A DNA stretch of 64,000 nucleotides from Streptomyces venezuelae (GTDB taxonomy: Bacteria > Actinomycetota > Actinomycetes > Streptomycetales > Streptomycetaceae), in assembly GCF_008642335.1 (NCBI RefSeq), contig NZ_CP029191.1, positions 62,001 through 126,000 of the forward strand. Direction: 5' to 3'. Under the pieces are notes generated by a model. The model was given only the letters and a program-made list of their open reading frames with translations, was not told where the DNA came from and searched no databases. Within the stretch, counting starts at the first letter, position 1. Each line of letters begins with the position of its first letter. Below are positions 26,404-35,056 of this stretch, piece by piece. A program made the translations under genes and the position numbers.

Positions 26404-26860
26404 GGCCCGCTCCGCTGGTGGCGCGGGGCGTCTGGGTCTCGCACACCTTGGCCAGGCGGGCCAGCATCGCGCGGTGGCGGATCTGGATGAGGGCTTCGAC
26501 GGCGGTGTTGTGCAGGGCGCCGGCCGCGCCGCGCAGCGGGTGTTCGTCGACGGTGACCAGGCTGTGCTCGCCCCAGGGCCGCACCTCCAGGGCGATGCGG
26601 GCGGTGCCCAGCGGGCCGGCCTTGGCCTCCAGTTCCAAGATGGTGCCCTCCTCGCAGCGGCGTACGACGGTTTCGTTGGTGGCCCGCAGCGGGCCCAGCC
26701 GTACCTCGTACCGAAGGGCCGCGCCGACCTGCGGCCAGTGGCCGCGCACCGGGGTGGAGGAGGCGGTGCCCACCACCCATTGGGCGTAGCGGTTGCCGTC
26801 GGCCAGCACGCTCCACACCGTTGCCGGGCTCACCGTGATCAGTCGATGACGCCGTGCCAT
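26396..26860 (-). CDS. SRPBCC-family (START-like) protein
   Basis: The product is 154 aa, ATG 26860 with GGGAGG upstream. The pattern 'ITVSPATVWSVLADGNRYAQWVVG' opens the polyketide-cyclase/START-like fold. It would bind a hydrophobic ligand and is first in an operon with the flavoprotein and SDR, probably as a carrier or accessory factor. It is divergent from the epimerase gene at 27096. Confidence 0.85.
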   Translation of the reverse strand: MARRHRLITVSPATVWSVLADGNRYAQWVVGTASSTPVRGHWPQVGAALRYEVRLGPLRATNETVVRRCEEGTILELEAKAGPLGTARIALEVRPWGEHSLVTVDEHPLRGAAGALHNTAVEALIQIRHRAMLARLAKVCETQTPRATSGAGHA

Positions 26861-27095
26861 CCATGCCTCCCTGACTCGCCCCTGACCCGCCGTCATCGCC
26901 GGGTGCCCCGTTCCGGCGTTCTCAACATCGTGCGGGAGATGCGGCGTCTTCGCGCCCCGGGGCAGGTGTGCGGGCAGGCGGTGGCGGGGTGCGGCGTGGT
27001 GCGGGCGGGGCCGCGGCGGGTGAGACTTCCCGGGGCGGCCGGATGCGGCGCCGGGCTCCCCGGGGGTCCTTTTTCTCGAGGAGGCGGCAGCGCAC

Positions 27096-28607
27096 GTGAG
27101 TGACGGCGAGGACGCCCGTGCCGGGCGGCGGCTGGTCCTGGTGACCGGGGCCACCGGCTACATCGGGGGCCGGCTGGTGCCCGAACTGCTGGCGGCCGGG
27201 TACCGGGTGCGGTGCCTGGCCCGCTCGCCGGAGAAGCTGCGCGATCACCCCTGGGCCGGTCGGGTGGAGGTGGTGCGCGGCGATGTGACCGACGCATCGT
27301 CGCTGGCCGGCGCGTTCGAGGGGGTGGCGGTGGCCTACTACCTGGTGCACGCGCTGAGCACCGGGGCCGGCTTCGAGGACACCGACCGGCGCTCGGCGCG
27401 CACCTTCGCCGAGCAGGCCCAGGCGGCCGGGGTGGGGCGCATCGTGTATCTGGGCGGGCTGACCCCGGCCGGGGTGGACGAGCGGGAGTTGTCGCCGCAT
27501 CTGCGCTCGCGGGCCGAGGTGGGCCGGATCTTCCTGGACTGCCCGGTGCCCGCCGCGGTGCTGCGCGCGGCGGTCATCATCGGGTCGGGCTCGGCGTCCT
27601 TTGAGATGCTGCGCTACCTCACCGAACGCCTCCCCGTCATGATCACCCCCAGCTGGGTGCGCACCCGCATCCAGCCCATCGCGGTCCGCGACGTGCTGCG
27701 CTACCTGGTGGCCTGCGCCGAGCTGCCCGCCGACGTCGACCGCGGCTTCGACATCGGCGGCCCGGACGTGATGACCTACCGCGACATGATGCGCACCTAC
27801 GCCCGCGTCGCCGGGCTGCGGCACCGCCTGATCGTGCCGGTGCCGATTTTGACCCCCACGCTCTCCAGCCACTGGGTCGGCCTGATCACGCCGGTGCCGC
27901 GCGGCATCGCCCGGCCGCTGGCGGAGTCGCTGCGCCACGAAGTGGTCTGCCAGGAGCACGACATCGCCGCCCACGTGCCCGACGGTCCGGGCCGGCCGCT
28001 GCCCTTCCCCCAGGCGCTGCGGCTGGCCCTGCGGCGCATCCAGGAGGCGCAGGTGAGCACCCGCTGGTCCTCGGCCGCGGTGCCCGGCGCGCCCAGCGAT
28101 CCGCTGCCCACCGACCCCGACTGGGCCGGCGGCAGCCTTTACACCGACCACCGCACGCTGCTGGTGGACGCTACGCCGGCGGCGCTGTGGCGGGTCATCG
28201 AGGGCATCGGCGGCGACAACGGCTGGTACTCCTTCCCGCTGGCCTGGGCGGTGCGGGGCTGGCTGGACCGGCTGGCGGGCGGGGTGGGCCTGCGCCGCGG
28301 GCGCCGTGACGCGCACCGGCTGCGGGTGGGCGACTCGCTGGATTTCTGGCGGGTGGAGGAGATCGAGCCGGGCCGGCTGCTGCGGCTGCGCGCGGAGATG
28401 CGGCTGCCGGGGCTGGCCTGGCTGGAGATGCGGGTGGAACACGACGCCTCGGGCCGCACCCGCTACAGCCAGCGCGCCCTGTTCCACCCGCGCGGCCTGG
28501 CCGGCCACGCCTACTGGTGGGCGGTGGCGCCCTTCCACGCGGTGGTCTTCGGCGGCATGGCCCGCAACATCACCGAGGCGGCGGGCAAGGAGCCCGCCCC
28601 CGCCTGA
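27096..28607 (+). CDS. NAD(P)-binding epimerase fused to a DUF2867 domain
   Basis: The product is 503 aa, GTG 27096 with AGGAGG upstream. Residues about 10-330 are an extended SDR (VTGATGYIGGRLVPEL). Residues about 345-495 are the DUF2867 lipid-binding-like domain (TDHRTLLVDATPAALWRVIE...LRLRAEMRLPGLAWLEM). Family members are associated with carotenoid or light-responsive clusters. The divergent SRPBCC/flavoprotein operon probably acts in the same process. A palindromic hairpin follows at 28607-28622. Confidence 0.88.
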   Translation: MSDGEDARAGRRLVLVTGATGYIGGRLVPELLAAGYRVRCLARSPEKLRDHPWAGRVEVVRGDVTDASSLAGAFEGVAVAYYLVHALSTGAGFEDTDRRSARTFAEQAQAAGVGRIVYLGGLTPAGVDERELSPHLRSRAEVGRIFLDCPVPAAVLRAAVIIGSGSASFEMLRYLTERLPVMITPSWVRTRIQPIAVRDVLRYLVACAELPADVDRGFDIGGPDVMTYRDMMRTYARVAGLRHRLIVPVPILTPTLSSHWVGLITPVPRGIARPLAESLRHEVVCQEHDIAAHVPDGPGRPLPFPQALRLALRRIQEAQVSTRWSSAAVPGAPSDPLPTDPDWAGGSLYTDHRTLLVDATPAALWRVIEGIGGDNGWYSFPLAWAVRGWLDRLAGGVGLRRGRRDAHRLRVGDSLDFWRVEEIEPGRLLRLRAEMRLPGLAWLEMRVEHDASGRTRYSQRALFHPRGLAGHAYWWAVAPFHAVVFGGMARNITEAAGKEPAPA

Positions 28608-28622
28608 CCCGGCGCGCCGGGT
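28607..28622. terminator. Short palindromic terminator
   Basis: ACCCGGC-GC-GCCGGGT, a perfect palindrome directly overlapping the end of the epimerase gene. Confidence 0.5.
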
Positions 28623-28712
28623 CGCCCTCCCCTGAGGCGGGCGCGCACCCCCGGCGGGCGGCCCGTCTTGCGAGCCGCGGATGGCGCCGACGACGCGGTG
28701 GCGGGCGGGTGG

Positions 28713-28787
28713 TCAGCGGCGGTTGTGCGACTTCAGGTACCAGGCGGCGGCGACGGCGAGGACGACGAGAACAAGAAGGATCTTCAT
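28713..28787 (-). CDS. Possible 24-aa single-pass membrane peptide
   Basis: ATG 28787 to TGA 28713. The peptide begins MKILLVLVVLAVAAAWYL, a clean transmembrane helix, and ends with the basic tail KSHNRR. The ribosome site is weak (GGGG). It lies in a 435-bp gap that otherwise shows nothing recognisable. Streptomyces genomes contain many such tiny membrane peptides; function unknown. Confidence 0.4.
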   Translation of the reverse strand: MKILLVLVVLAVAAAWYLKSHNRR

Positions 28788-29042
28788 GGTCCCCGGTTGT
28801 CCCCGATCGCGCGGGACATGCCTGCCGCGCCCCGCCGGGGCCCTGGGGGTGCGTTTTGCCGGTCGGGGGCCAGGGCACCCGGTGGCCGCGGCCGCGCCGG
28901 ACGCCGCCGGTGCGCCAAGGCGGCGCCGGCCCGGCGCTCCGGTGGTGCGGTGCTCGCGTCTTGCGGAAGGTGGGAGAGGCGCCCCCGGGGCCCGGAGCGG
29001 TCCGCGCCCGGCCCGTACGCCCCCGCACGAAAGGCAGCACCC

Positions 29043-29939
29043 ATGACGGACACTTCCGGCCGGCAGGGCCCGCAGGACCCCACCTCCAAGGGGCCGCGCC
29101 CGGACTTTCCCCAGCAGGACCAGGAGGTGCCGGGGTGGACCGGGCCGATGGACCCGCCGCCCGACCACGGGGAGGACTCCTACCGCGGCTCCGGACTGCT
29201 GCGCGACCGGATCGCGCTGATCACCGGGGGTGATTCGGGCATCGGGCGGGCGGTGGCCATCGCGATGGCCCGCGAGGAGGCCGACGTCGTGTTCACCCAT
29301 CTGCCCGCCGAGGCCGGCGAGGCGCAGGAGACCGCCCGCTGGATCGAGGAGGCCGGGCGGCGGGCTATTGCGGTGCCCTGCGACATCCGCGAGGAGGAAC
29401 AGTGCCGGCGGCTCGTGGAGCGCGCGGTCACCGAGTTCGGGCGGATCGACGTGCTGGTCAACAACGCCGCGTACCAGATGTCGCAGCCCAAGGGCATCAC
29501 GGACATCTCCACCGAGCAGTTCGACCGGGTGGTGCGCACCAACCTGTACGGCATGTTCTGGCTGTGCAAGATGGCCGTGCCGCACATGCAACGCGGCGCC
29601 TCGATCATCAACACCACTTCGGTGCAGGCCTACAAGCCCAGTCCGCACCTGCTGGACTACGCCATGACCAAGGGCGCCATCGTGACGTTCACCCAGGGTC
29701 TGGCGCAGATGCTGGTCGAGGACGGGATCCGCGTCAACGCGGTGGCGCCGGGGCCGGTGTGGACGCCGCTGATCCCCGCGACGCTGCCGGACACCACGGA
29801 GTTCGGCAAGCAGGCGCCGCTGGGCCGGCCCGCGCAGCCCGCGGAGATGGCCCCGGCCTACGTCTTCCTCGCCTCGGAGCACGCGAGTTTCATCACCGCC
29901 GAGATCATGAACGCCACCGGCGGCACCCCGCTGCCCTGA
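29043..29939 (+). CDS. General-stress-type SDR (YhxC/YghA-like)
   Basis: The product is 298 aa, ATG 29043. A disordered N-terminus of about 50 residues (PQQDQEVPGWTGPMDPPPDHGEDSY, shown in part) precedes TGGDSGIG, NNAA and the YAMTK catalytic motif. The N-terminal signature 'MxPxPDxGExSYxGxGxL' is typical of stress-induced SDRs. It neighbours small hydrophilic stress-type genes and a SpoIIE phosphatase, so a general-stress setting is likely. Confidence 0.88.
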   Translation: MTDTSGRQGPQDPTSKGPRPDFPQQDQEVPGWTGPMDPPPDHGEDSYRGSGLLRDRIALITGGDSGIGRAVAIAMAREEADVVFTHLPAEAGEAQETARWIEEAGRRAIAVPCDIREEEQCRRLVERAVTEFGRIDVLVNNAAYQMSQPKGITDISTEQFDRVVRTNLYGMFWLCKMAVPHMQRGASIINTTSVQAYKPSPHLLDYAMTKGAIVTFTQGLAQMLVEDGIRVNAVAPGPVWTPLIPATLPDTTEFGKQAPLGRPAQPAEMAPAYVFLASEHASFITAEIMNATGGTPLP

Positions 29940-29963
29940 CCCGGGGCACGGGGGCCCGGCAGC

Positions 29964-30005
29964 GGACCACGGACCACGGATCACGGACCACGGATCACGG
30001 ATCAC
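29964..30005 (+). repeat. Six tandem 7-bp units, GGAYCAC
   Basis: GGACCAC or GGATCAC repeated six times in the short gap between the SDR and the next small gene, ending 22 bp before the start codon. It could have arisen by slippage and may affect the leader of the downstream gene. Confidence 0.8.
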
Positions 30006-30027
30006 GACGGAGGGAAGGGACATCACC

Positions 30028-30231
30028 ATGCGCCACCACGAGCACGAGCCCGCGCAGACCGCGGCCGAGGAGGTCCTGGAGGAGGTCGAGGACGCCGAGG
30101 AGCGGCCCGTACCCGATGAGAGGCGCGAGCACGCCAAGGACGGCGAGGCGGGCGACACCCTCACGCCCAGCCCCACCGCCCAGGAGGACATCCACGAGGA
30201 CAAGGGCCGCAACGGCGGCGGGGGCCGCTGA
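30028..30231 (+). CDS. Small acidic hydrophilic protein
   Basis: The product is 67 aa, ATG 30028 behind GAGGGAAGGG. It is very acidic (EEVLEEVEDAEERPVPDE) with a Gly/Asp tail, probably disordered. Similar in style to the 86-aa protein at 31660. No family recognised; the stress-gene context suggests a protectant-like role. Confidence 0.6.
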   Translation: MRHHEHEPAQTAAEEVLEEVEDAEERPVPDERREHAKDGEAGDTLTPSPTAQEDIHEDKGRNGGGGR

Positions 30232-30240
30232 GGGGGGCGT

Positions 30241-31443
30241 TCAGCGGTGCGCGGGCCGGGGCTCCCGGCCGGGCGGATGCCACTCGATCATCAAGATGGT
30301 GGCGTCGTCGCGCAGCCGCTCGGTCTGCGCGTCCAGCACGGAGTGGATGAGCCGGCGCAGCGTCTCGGCGGCGACCTCGCCGCCGGTGGAGGCGCGGATG
30401 ACGGAGTCGGCGAAGCGCTCGAGGCCGAGTTCGGTGCCGTCGGCCAGCCGGGCCTCGGTCAGGCCGTCGGTGTAGAGCAGCACGCGGTCGCCGGGTTCCA
30501 GGGTCGTCTCGTGGACCTGGCGGTCGGTGCCGCTGCGCAGGAAGGCGGAGAAGCCCATGGGCGGGTCGGCCTCGCGTTCCAGGGCGCCCTCGACGAGCCG
30601 GCTGTCGCGGATGAGCAGGGGCGGGGGGTGGCCGCAGTTGCTCCAGCGCAGCACCCCGCTGGCCAGGTCCAGGCGCAGCAGGACGCCGGTGCAGAACTGG
30701 TCGGGCAGCCACAGGCCGATGGCCGCGTCCACGGCCTCCAGGAGTTCGGGCAGTTCGGCGCCGGTGCGCCGGCCGTTGCGGCAGGCGGCCAGGGCGACCG
30801 CGGTGGTCAGGCCGGAGAGCAGGTTGTGGCCCATCGCGTCGACGATCGTGGCGTGCAGGGCCGTTGGGGTGAGGCAGTGGTCGAAGGCGTCGCCGCCGAT
30901 CTCGTAGGCGGGTTCCAGCACGGCGGTGGAGACCACGTGGGTGTTGCCGATGGTGCGCGGCGGCAGGAAGGCGCGCAGCATCTCGGCGGGCAGCTGCATG
31001 GGTTCGGAGCGGGTGCGCTGGATGACGTTGTCCTTGTAGGCGCGCTTGGAGGTGATCATCATCGCGAGGAGGGCGGCCAGGGCCCGGCTGCGGCGCAGCA
31101 GCGCGGGGTCCAGGAAGGGGGTGTGGACGGCGACCACGCCCAGGCGTTCGGCGCCGTCCAGCAGGGGCAGCCAGGCGGTCATGCCGCCGGCGGGTGATTC
31201 CTGCACGCGCAGGGACAGGGTGCGGTAGGCCCAGCCGGCCAGCGAGTTGTCCACGTCGGCGGCGGCCGCGTCGTCGTTGAGCGGGATCAGGCGGCACTGC
31301 TGCAGGTCGGCGAGGTAGACCACGGCCTGGGGCACGCCCAGGGCGGTGGCGCACCGGGCGACGGCGGTGGCCAGGTCCAGTACGGCGTTGTCCGGGTCCG
31401 CGAGGAACTCCTCGAGTCCGCCGGGCGGCTCCGATGTCGGCAC
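30241..31443 (-). CDS. PP2C/SpoIIE-family serine phosphatase with GAF domain
   Basis: The product is 400 aa. GTG 31443 is chosen because AAGGGAG lies just upstream; an in-frame GTG at 31461 would include the ribosome site. Residues about 10-150 form a GAF-like sensor. The rest is the SpoIIE phosphatase with metal motifs YEIGGDAFDH, DAMGHNLLSG, SNCGHPPPLL, LLYTDGLTEAR and DDATILMIEW. It likely dephosphorylates an anti-anti-sigma factor to activate a stress sigma factor. Confidence 0.9.
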   Translation of the reverse strand: MPTSEPPGGLEEFLADPDNAVLDLATAVARCATALGVPQAVVYLADLQQCRLIPLNDDAAAADVDNSLAGWAYRTLSLRVQESPAGGMTAWLPLLDGAERLGVVAVHTPFLDPALLRRSRALAALLAMMITSKRAYKDNVIQRTRSEPMQLPAEMLRAFLPPRTIGNTHVVSTAVLEPAYEIGGDAFDHCLTPTALHATIVDAMGHNLLSGLTTAVALAACRNGRRTGAELPELLEAVDAAIGLWLPDQFCTGVLLRLDLASGVLRWSNCGHPPPLLIRDSRLVEGALEREADPPMGFSAFLRSGTDRQVHETTLEPGDRVLLYTDGLTEARLADGTELGLERFADSVIRASTGGEVAAETLRRLIHSVLDAQTERLRDDATILMIEWHPPGREPRPAHR

Positions 31444-31659
31444 GTCCTCTCCCTTCGCCACGGGGCTGCGCGACTCGGCTGGGTGACACGAGCAGTCTCA
31501 CACCGCACCGGCGCGGCTGCCCGGCCGGTCGTGTCGCCGATCGGCCGCGGGTGGTCCACGGTGATCAGTACGAGTTGTCCCGCCCTGCGCGGGTACCTGC
31601 ACCCCAGCTCCCCCCGCGGCCGGTCCGCGGCCGGGGACCGGCCGATGAGAGGAGAGACC

Positions 31660-31920
31660 GTGAGCGAGCAGATACCGCCCTCCCCCGGTGCGGACGGCAC
31701 TGCGCCCGTGCCCCGGGACCCGCCGGACCAGCAGGCCGACGGCGGCCAGGACCCCTGGGAGGCGGCGCAGGACACGGCCAAGGCCGACAGCGAGGCCTCG
31801 AAGGACAGCGGCGGCGACGACGTGCCCGAGACCGACGAGGCCGGCACCGGCCGGCGCGACAACGGCGGGGCCACGGGCGCCCAGAGCGAGGATCCGGTGC
31901 CGCAGGAGCCCTCCGGGTGA
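31660..31920 (+). CDS. Small hydrophilic hypothetical protein
   Basis: The product is 86 aa, GTG 31660 directly after GAGAGGAGAG. Composition is dominated by Asp, Gly, Pro, Gln and Glu (DQQADGGQDPWEAAQD), so it is probably disordered. No family recognised. Divergent from the phosphatase. Confidence 0.6.
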   Translation: MSEQIPPSPGADGTAPVPRDPPDQQADGGQDPWEAAQDTAKADSEASKDSGGDDVPETDEAGTGRRDNGGATGAQSEDPVPQEPSG

Positions 31921-31966
31921 GGGCGCGGCCCGGCCGGACGAGCACAGCGAGGGAAAGGGATTGACG

Positions 31967-32332
31967 GTGAGCGGTGCGGGAGAAGAGCCGGCGCAGGTCA
32001 CGGTGGAACTGAGCGGGGCGGCCACGGACGCCGGGAGCGTCTTCGACGTCCTGAAGGCGGTCTACGCCTCGGACCGCGACGGCGGGCCCACGGCGTCGGA
32101 CACGAGCGGGCCGACCGTGTGGAGCGGGGTGTTCGACACCGCCAGGCCGGCGGGCGGCGGGCCGGGCGGCACGCCCTCCCTGCAGGGCCCGGTGACCGCC
32201 GGTGTGCAGGGCGGCTATGTGGCGGTCGACCAGGTCGTCACGGTCCTTTCGGCGGCCTTCGCCGTCACCGAGGAGGGCTCCGCCTCGGGCGACCAGGAAA
32301 AGGACGTGTCGCTGCGGCTGGAGAGCCGCTGA
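31967..32332 (+). CDS. Hypothetical protein, 121 aa
   Basis: GTG 31967 follows GAGGGAAAGGGA; a TTG two codons earlier is also in frame. The sequence alternates beta-like segments (QVTVELSGAATDAGSVFDVL and GGYVAVDQVVTVLSAAFAVT) and ends in SLRLESR. It has real coding character but no family I recognise. A hairpin (32345-32368) lies between it and the convergent ferritin-like gene. Confidence 0.6.
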   Translation: MSGAGEEPAQVTVELSGAATDAGSVFDVLKAVYASDRDGGPTASDTSGPTVWSGVFDTARPAGGGPGGTPSLQGPVTAGVQGGYVAVDQVVTVLSAAFAVTEEGSASGDQEKDVSLRLESR

Positions 32333-32344
32333 CCGTCCTTCGCC

Positions 32345-32368
32345 GACGGGGCCGGGCGGGGCCCCGTC
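32345..32368. terminator. Convergent-gene hairpin
   Basis: GACGGGGC pairs with GCCCCGTC across an 8-nt loop. Confidence 0.5.
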
Positions 32369-32438
32369 CCGGGCTCCGGTGCGGTGACGGCACAAGAGCC
32401 CGGGGCGGCGCGGGGGCAGGGCCCGGGAGACGGGCTTG

Positions 32439-32984
32439 TCAGGCCCGGTGGTCGCCCGGGATGCGCTCGAGCAGGCCGCGCAGGTCGTCGGCGTGCTCCT
32501 CCTCCTGGGCGAGCAGGTCCTCGAAGACGCGGCGGGTGGTGGGGTCGCCCTCCCCCAGCCACTGGGCGATCTCGGTGTAGGCGGCGACGGCGACGCGTTC
32601 GGCCACCAGGTCCTCCTTGATCATTTCGATCAGGTCGGTGCTGTCGTCGTACTCCGCGTGGGAGCGGGAGGTGAGCGTGTCGGGGTTGAAGTCCGGCTCG
32701 CCGCCCAGCTGGACGATGCGCTGGGCCAGTTTGTCGGCGTGCTCCTGCTCCTCCTGGGCGTGTTCGAGGAACTCCGCGGCCACCGGCTCGGAGTACAGGC
32801 CCGAGACCGTGTAGTAGTGCCGCTTGTAGCGCAGGGTGCAGACGATCTCGGTGGCGAGGGCCTCGTTGAGGACGAGGAGGACGCGCTGCAGGTCCGCGCC
32901 GTAGGCGTCGGTGACCGGGCCCTTCTCGATCTGCCGGCGGGCCCGCTCGCGGATGGTCTTGATGTCGGTCAGGAACTCGGCCAT
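32439..32984 (-). CDS. Ferritin-like/bacterioferritin family protein
   Basis: The product is 181 aa, ATG 32984. The four-helix pattern with di-iron ligands is visible: NEALATEIVCTLRY, EFLEHAQEEQEHADKLAQRI, IKEDLVAERVAVAAYTEI and LLAQEEEHADDLRGLL. This arrangement (Exx..EEQEHAD..E..EEEHAD) fits bacterioferritin or Dps-like iron stores and oxidative-stress proteins. It sits among stress genes. Confidence 0.87.
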   Translation of the reverse strand: MAEFLTDIKTIRERARRQIEKGPVTDAYGADLQRVLLVLNEALATEIVCTLRYKRHYYTVSGLYSEPVAAEFLEHAQEEQEHADKLAQRIVQLGGEPDFNPDTLTSRSHAEYDDSTDLIEMIKEDLVAERVAVAAYTEIAQWLGEGDPTTRRVFEDLLAQEEEHADDLRGLLERIPGDHRA

Positions 32985-33353
32985 GGCTGCTGCTCTCTGC
33001 TGGGCGGTCGGGGCGGCGGGCGGACCGCGTGCGGTGTCCCGCCACCCCCTGACCGTACCCATATGTCCGCATTCATCCCCTGGGGGCCGGTCCCGGTGTC
33101 GGGACCGGCCCCCAGCGGCGCCGGGGCGCGGCGGCACCCCCCGCGCGGTGCCGGTGGCCTCACAACGCAGGTGACCTCTCTGCGGGTGCCGGGGTACTCT
33201 GCGCGCCGAACAGGGGTGGCGCGTGCGCGCGTTGGGCCGCGCGGCGGGCCGTGGGGGGAAGCGGGGACGACATGCGGGGGCTGGGCCAGGACATACCGGC
33301 GGGCGGCGGGCCCTGGCCGCCGGGGGCGGTCGCCGCGGGCGGGAGGGCCGGCG

Positions 33354-34241
33354 GTGGACAATAAGGCCGCCCTGCGGCAGCTGCTGCGCTGGAAGCGGAG
33401 CCGGCTGGAGCCCGCCTCGGTGGGCCTGCGCCCGCGCACCGGCCGCGGCCGCCGCGCCCCGGGGCTCTCCCAGGCGCAGGTCGCCCAGCTCCTGTACGTC
33501 TCCGAGCGCACCTACGCCCAGCTGGAGCGGGGCGAGATGCCCTCCCCCGCCGCCGGCTTCCTGGACCGGGTCTGCGAGGTGCTGCGCCTGGAGGAGGACG
33601 AGCGCACCGCGCTGTACGTGTATGCGCTGGGGCACGAGCCGCCCCGGCCGCGGGACCCGCTGGCCGGGCAGGACATCCACGGCGCCTGGCACGAGGCGGT
33701 GGCCAGTGTGGCCCGGCCCTGTTACGTCAACGACGTCGCCTGGAACGTACTGGCCTGCAACGAGGCGTTCACCGCCACGTTCCCGCGCGCGCCGGGGGCC
33801 CGGCCCGCGCTGCCCGAGCGCAACCTGATGCGCTACATGCTGCTGCGGGAGAGCGCGCGCGAGCACCACCTGCTGGACTGGGAGCGGCAGTGGGCCCGGC
33901 CGCTGGCCGCGCAGCTGCGCAAGGCCGTGGCGCTGTATCCGGGCAACGCCGATCTGCGGGAGCTGGACAAGGAGGTGGAGGCCGACCCGGTGGCCGGGCC
34001 CCTCTACCGCTCGGACCCGGTGACCTACGTCCAGCCCGGCGGGGCGACCCGGCCGGTGCGCTTTCCCTGGCCCGCTCCGCCGGGCCCGCCCGAGCGCGCC
34101 GAGCGGTGCTGCCCGGACCATCTGCCCTCCCGGGCCGGGCTGGTGACCATGTGCGCGGCGGTGCCGCTGGGCTCGCCCGGCGCCCGCTTCTTCATCCTGG
34201 TCTTCGAGCCCGCACCGGCGGCCGGGGGCACGCGGCCCTGA
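33354..34241 (+). CDS. XRE/MmyB-type transcriptional regulator
   Basis: The product is 295 aa, GTG 33354 with GGGAGGG. The HTH is LSQAQVAQLLYVSERTYAQLERGE. The remainder is the MmyB ligand-binding-like domain (YVNDVAWNVLACNEAFTATF...RNLMRYMLL...YPGNADLRELDKE), which often binds a lipid-like effector. Such regulators usually control a neighbouring redox gene. No clear operator seen. Confidence 0.88.
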   Translation: MDNKAALRQLLRWKRSRLEPASVGLRPRTGRGRRAPGLSQAQVAQLLYVSERTYAQLERGEMPSPAAGFLDRVCEVLRLEEDERTALYVYALGHEPPRPRDPLAGQDIHGAWHEAVASVARPCYVNDVAWNVLACNEAFTATFPRAPGARPALPERNLMRYMLLRESAREHHLLDWERQWARPLAAQLRKAVALYPGNADLRELDKEVEADPVAGPLYRSDPVTYVQPGGATRPVRFPWPAPPGPPERAERCCPDHLPSRAGLVTMCAAVPLGSPGARFFILVFEPAPAAGGTRP

Positions 34242-34257
34242 GGAAGTCCCGCACGCC

Positions 34258-34793
34258 TCACCCCGCCCCGGGGGCGGGGCCGGTCCCGGGCAGGTGCCGG
34301 CCGCAGTGGGAGCAGAACTGGGCCTGGCCGGGGGCCAGGTGGCCGCAGCGGGGGCAGCCGCGGTCGAGGAGGCAGGCCGGGTCGCCCGGGGGCGAGCGGG
34401 AAGCAGGTGCCGGCCAGGCGCAGTTCGCCCGCGCCGGCCAGCACGGTGAGAGCCTGTGTCATCACCCCGGCCGGATCAGTGGGCGTCGTCTGGTGCGTGC
34501 GATCGCAAGGCGCCGGAGCGCCCTGGGTGGGGGTCCCCCCGGGCCCTTCAGGCCTGGGGGAGGAGCTACCTGGGCGGTTCGGCAACGCCGCTCTGAGCAG
34601 GAGGCCGTGCCCGGCCCCGGCGTCCTCGCCCAGGTCCGTGCCGGGGGCCGGCCGCACCACGGCGGCGTCCAGGTCGCGGCCCCGGCCGCGCAGCGCCCAC
34701 ACCAGGCCGACCGGTCCGCGCCCCGGGGGCGCGGGTCTGGTGCGGGCCGAGCAGGACCGGTCCCTGCGCGTCGCCGGGCTCACTGATGGGCAT
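34258..34793 (-). pseudogene. Possible broken zinc-ribbon protein gene
   Basis: The minus strand ends with a clear zinc-ribbon frame, CPRCGHLAPGQAQFCSHCGRH, with a stop at 34258. Upstream, protein-like sequence continues in other frames ('RGRDLDAAVVRPAPGTDLGEDAG', shown in part) back to an ATG at 34793. No one frame joins them, so this is a frameshifted gene or a chance of composition. Confidence 0.3.
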
Positions 34794-34897
34794 CGCGGCA
34801 TGTCTCCTTGGCGCCGGGGCCGGGTCCTTGCGCAGTGTGCGGCGGCCGGGCGCCGCGCGCGGGGCCGGCAGGGGTGAAAGCGGGGCGGACCAGGACC

Positions 34898-34960
34898 ATG
34901 CGGATCCGAGTGAATCTCAAGGAGCGGCTGGTGGACTACCGCTGGCACCGCACGGCTTGA
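34898..34960 (+). CDS. Possible 20-aa peptide
   Basis: ATG 34898 to TGA 34960, beginning MRIRVNLKERLVDYRW. It is basic and amphipathic with protein-like codon use, preceded by AGGA only three bases away. A chance ORF remains possible. Confidence 0.3.
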   Translation: MRIRVNLKERLVDYRWHRTA

Positions 34961-35056
34961 CGCGGCCGCGCTCTTTGTCACCCCGTGCGGCCGCCGCCCC
35001 CCTTTCGCGGTGCCCCGTTTTCTCAACTCACGTACGCATGTACTTAGGAGGGCACC

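Larger units (their letters stand above)
34242..35056. other. 815-bp gap: broken zinc-ribbon ORF, hairpin and a 20-aa ORF
   Basis: Besides the broken zinc-ribbon frame it holds a hairpin at 34535-34560 (CCCCCCGGGCC with GGCCTGGGGG), similar to palindromes often seen between Streptomyces genes, and a 20-codon ORF at 34898. The last 70 bp include CGTACGCATGTAC and should hold the promoter of the multicopper oxidase gene. Confidence 0.45.
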
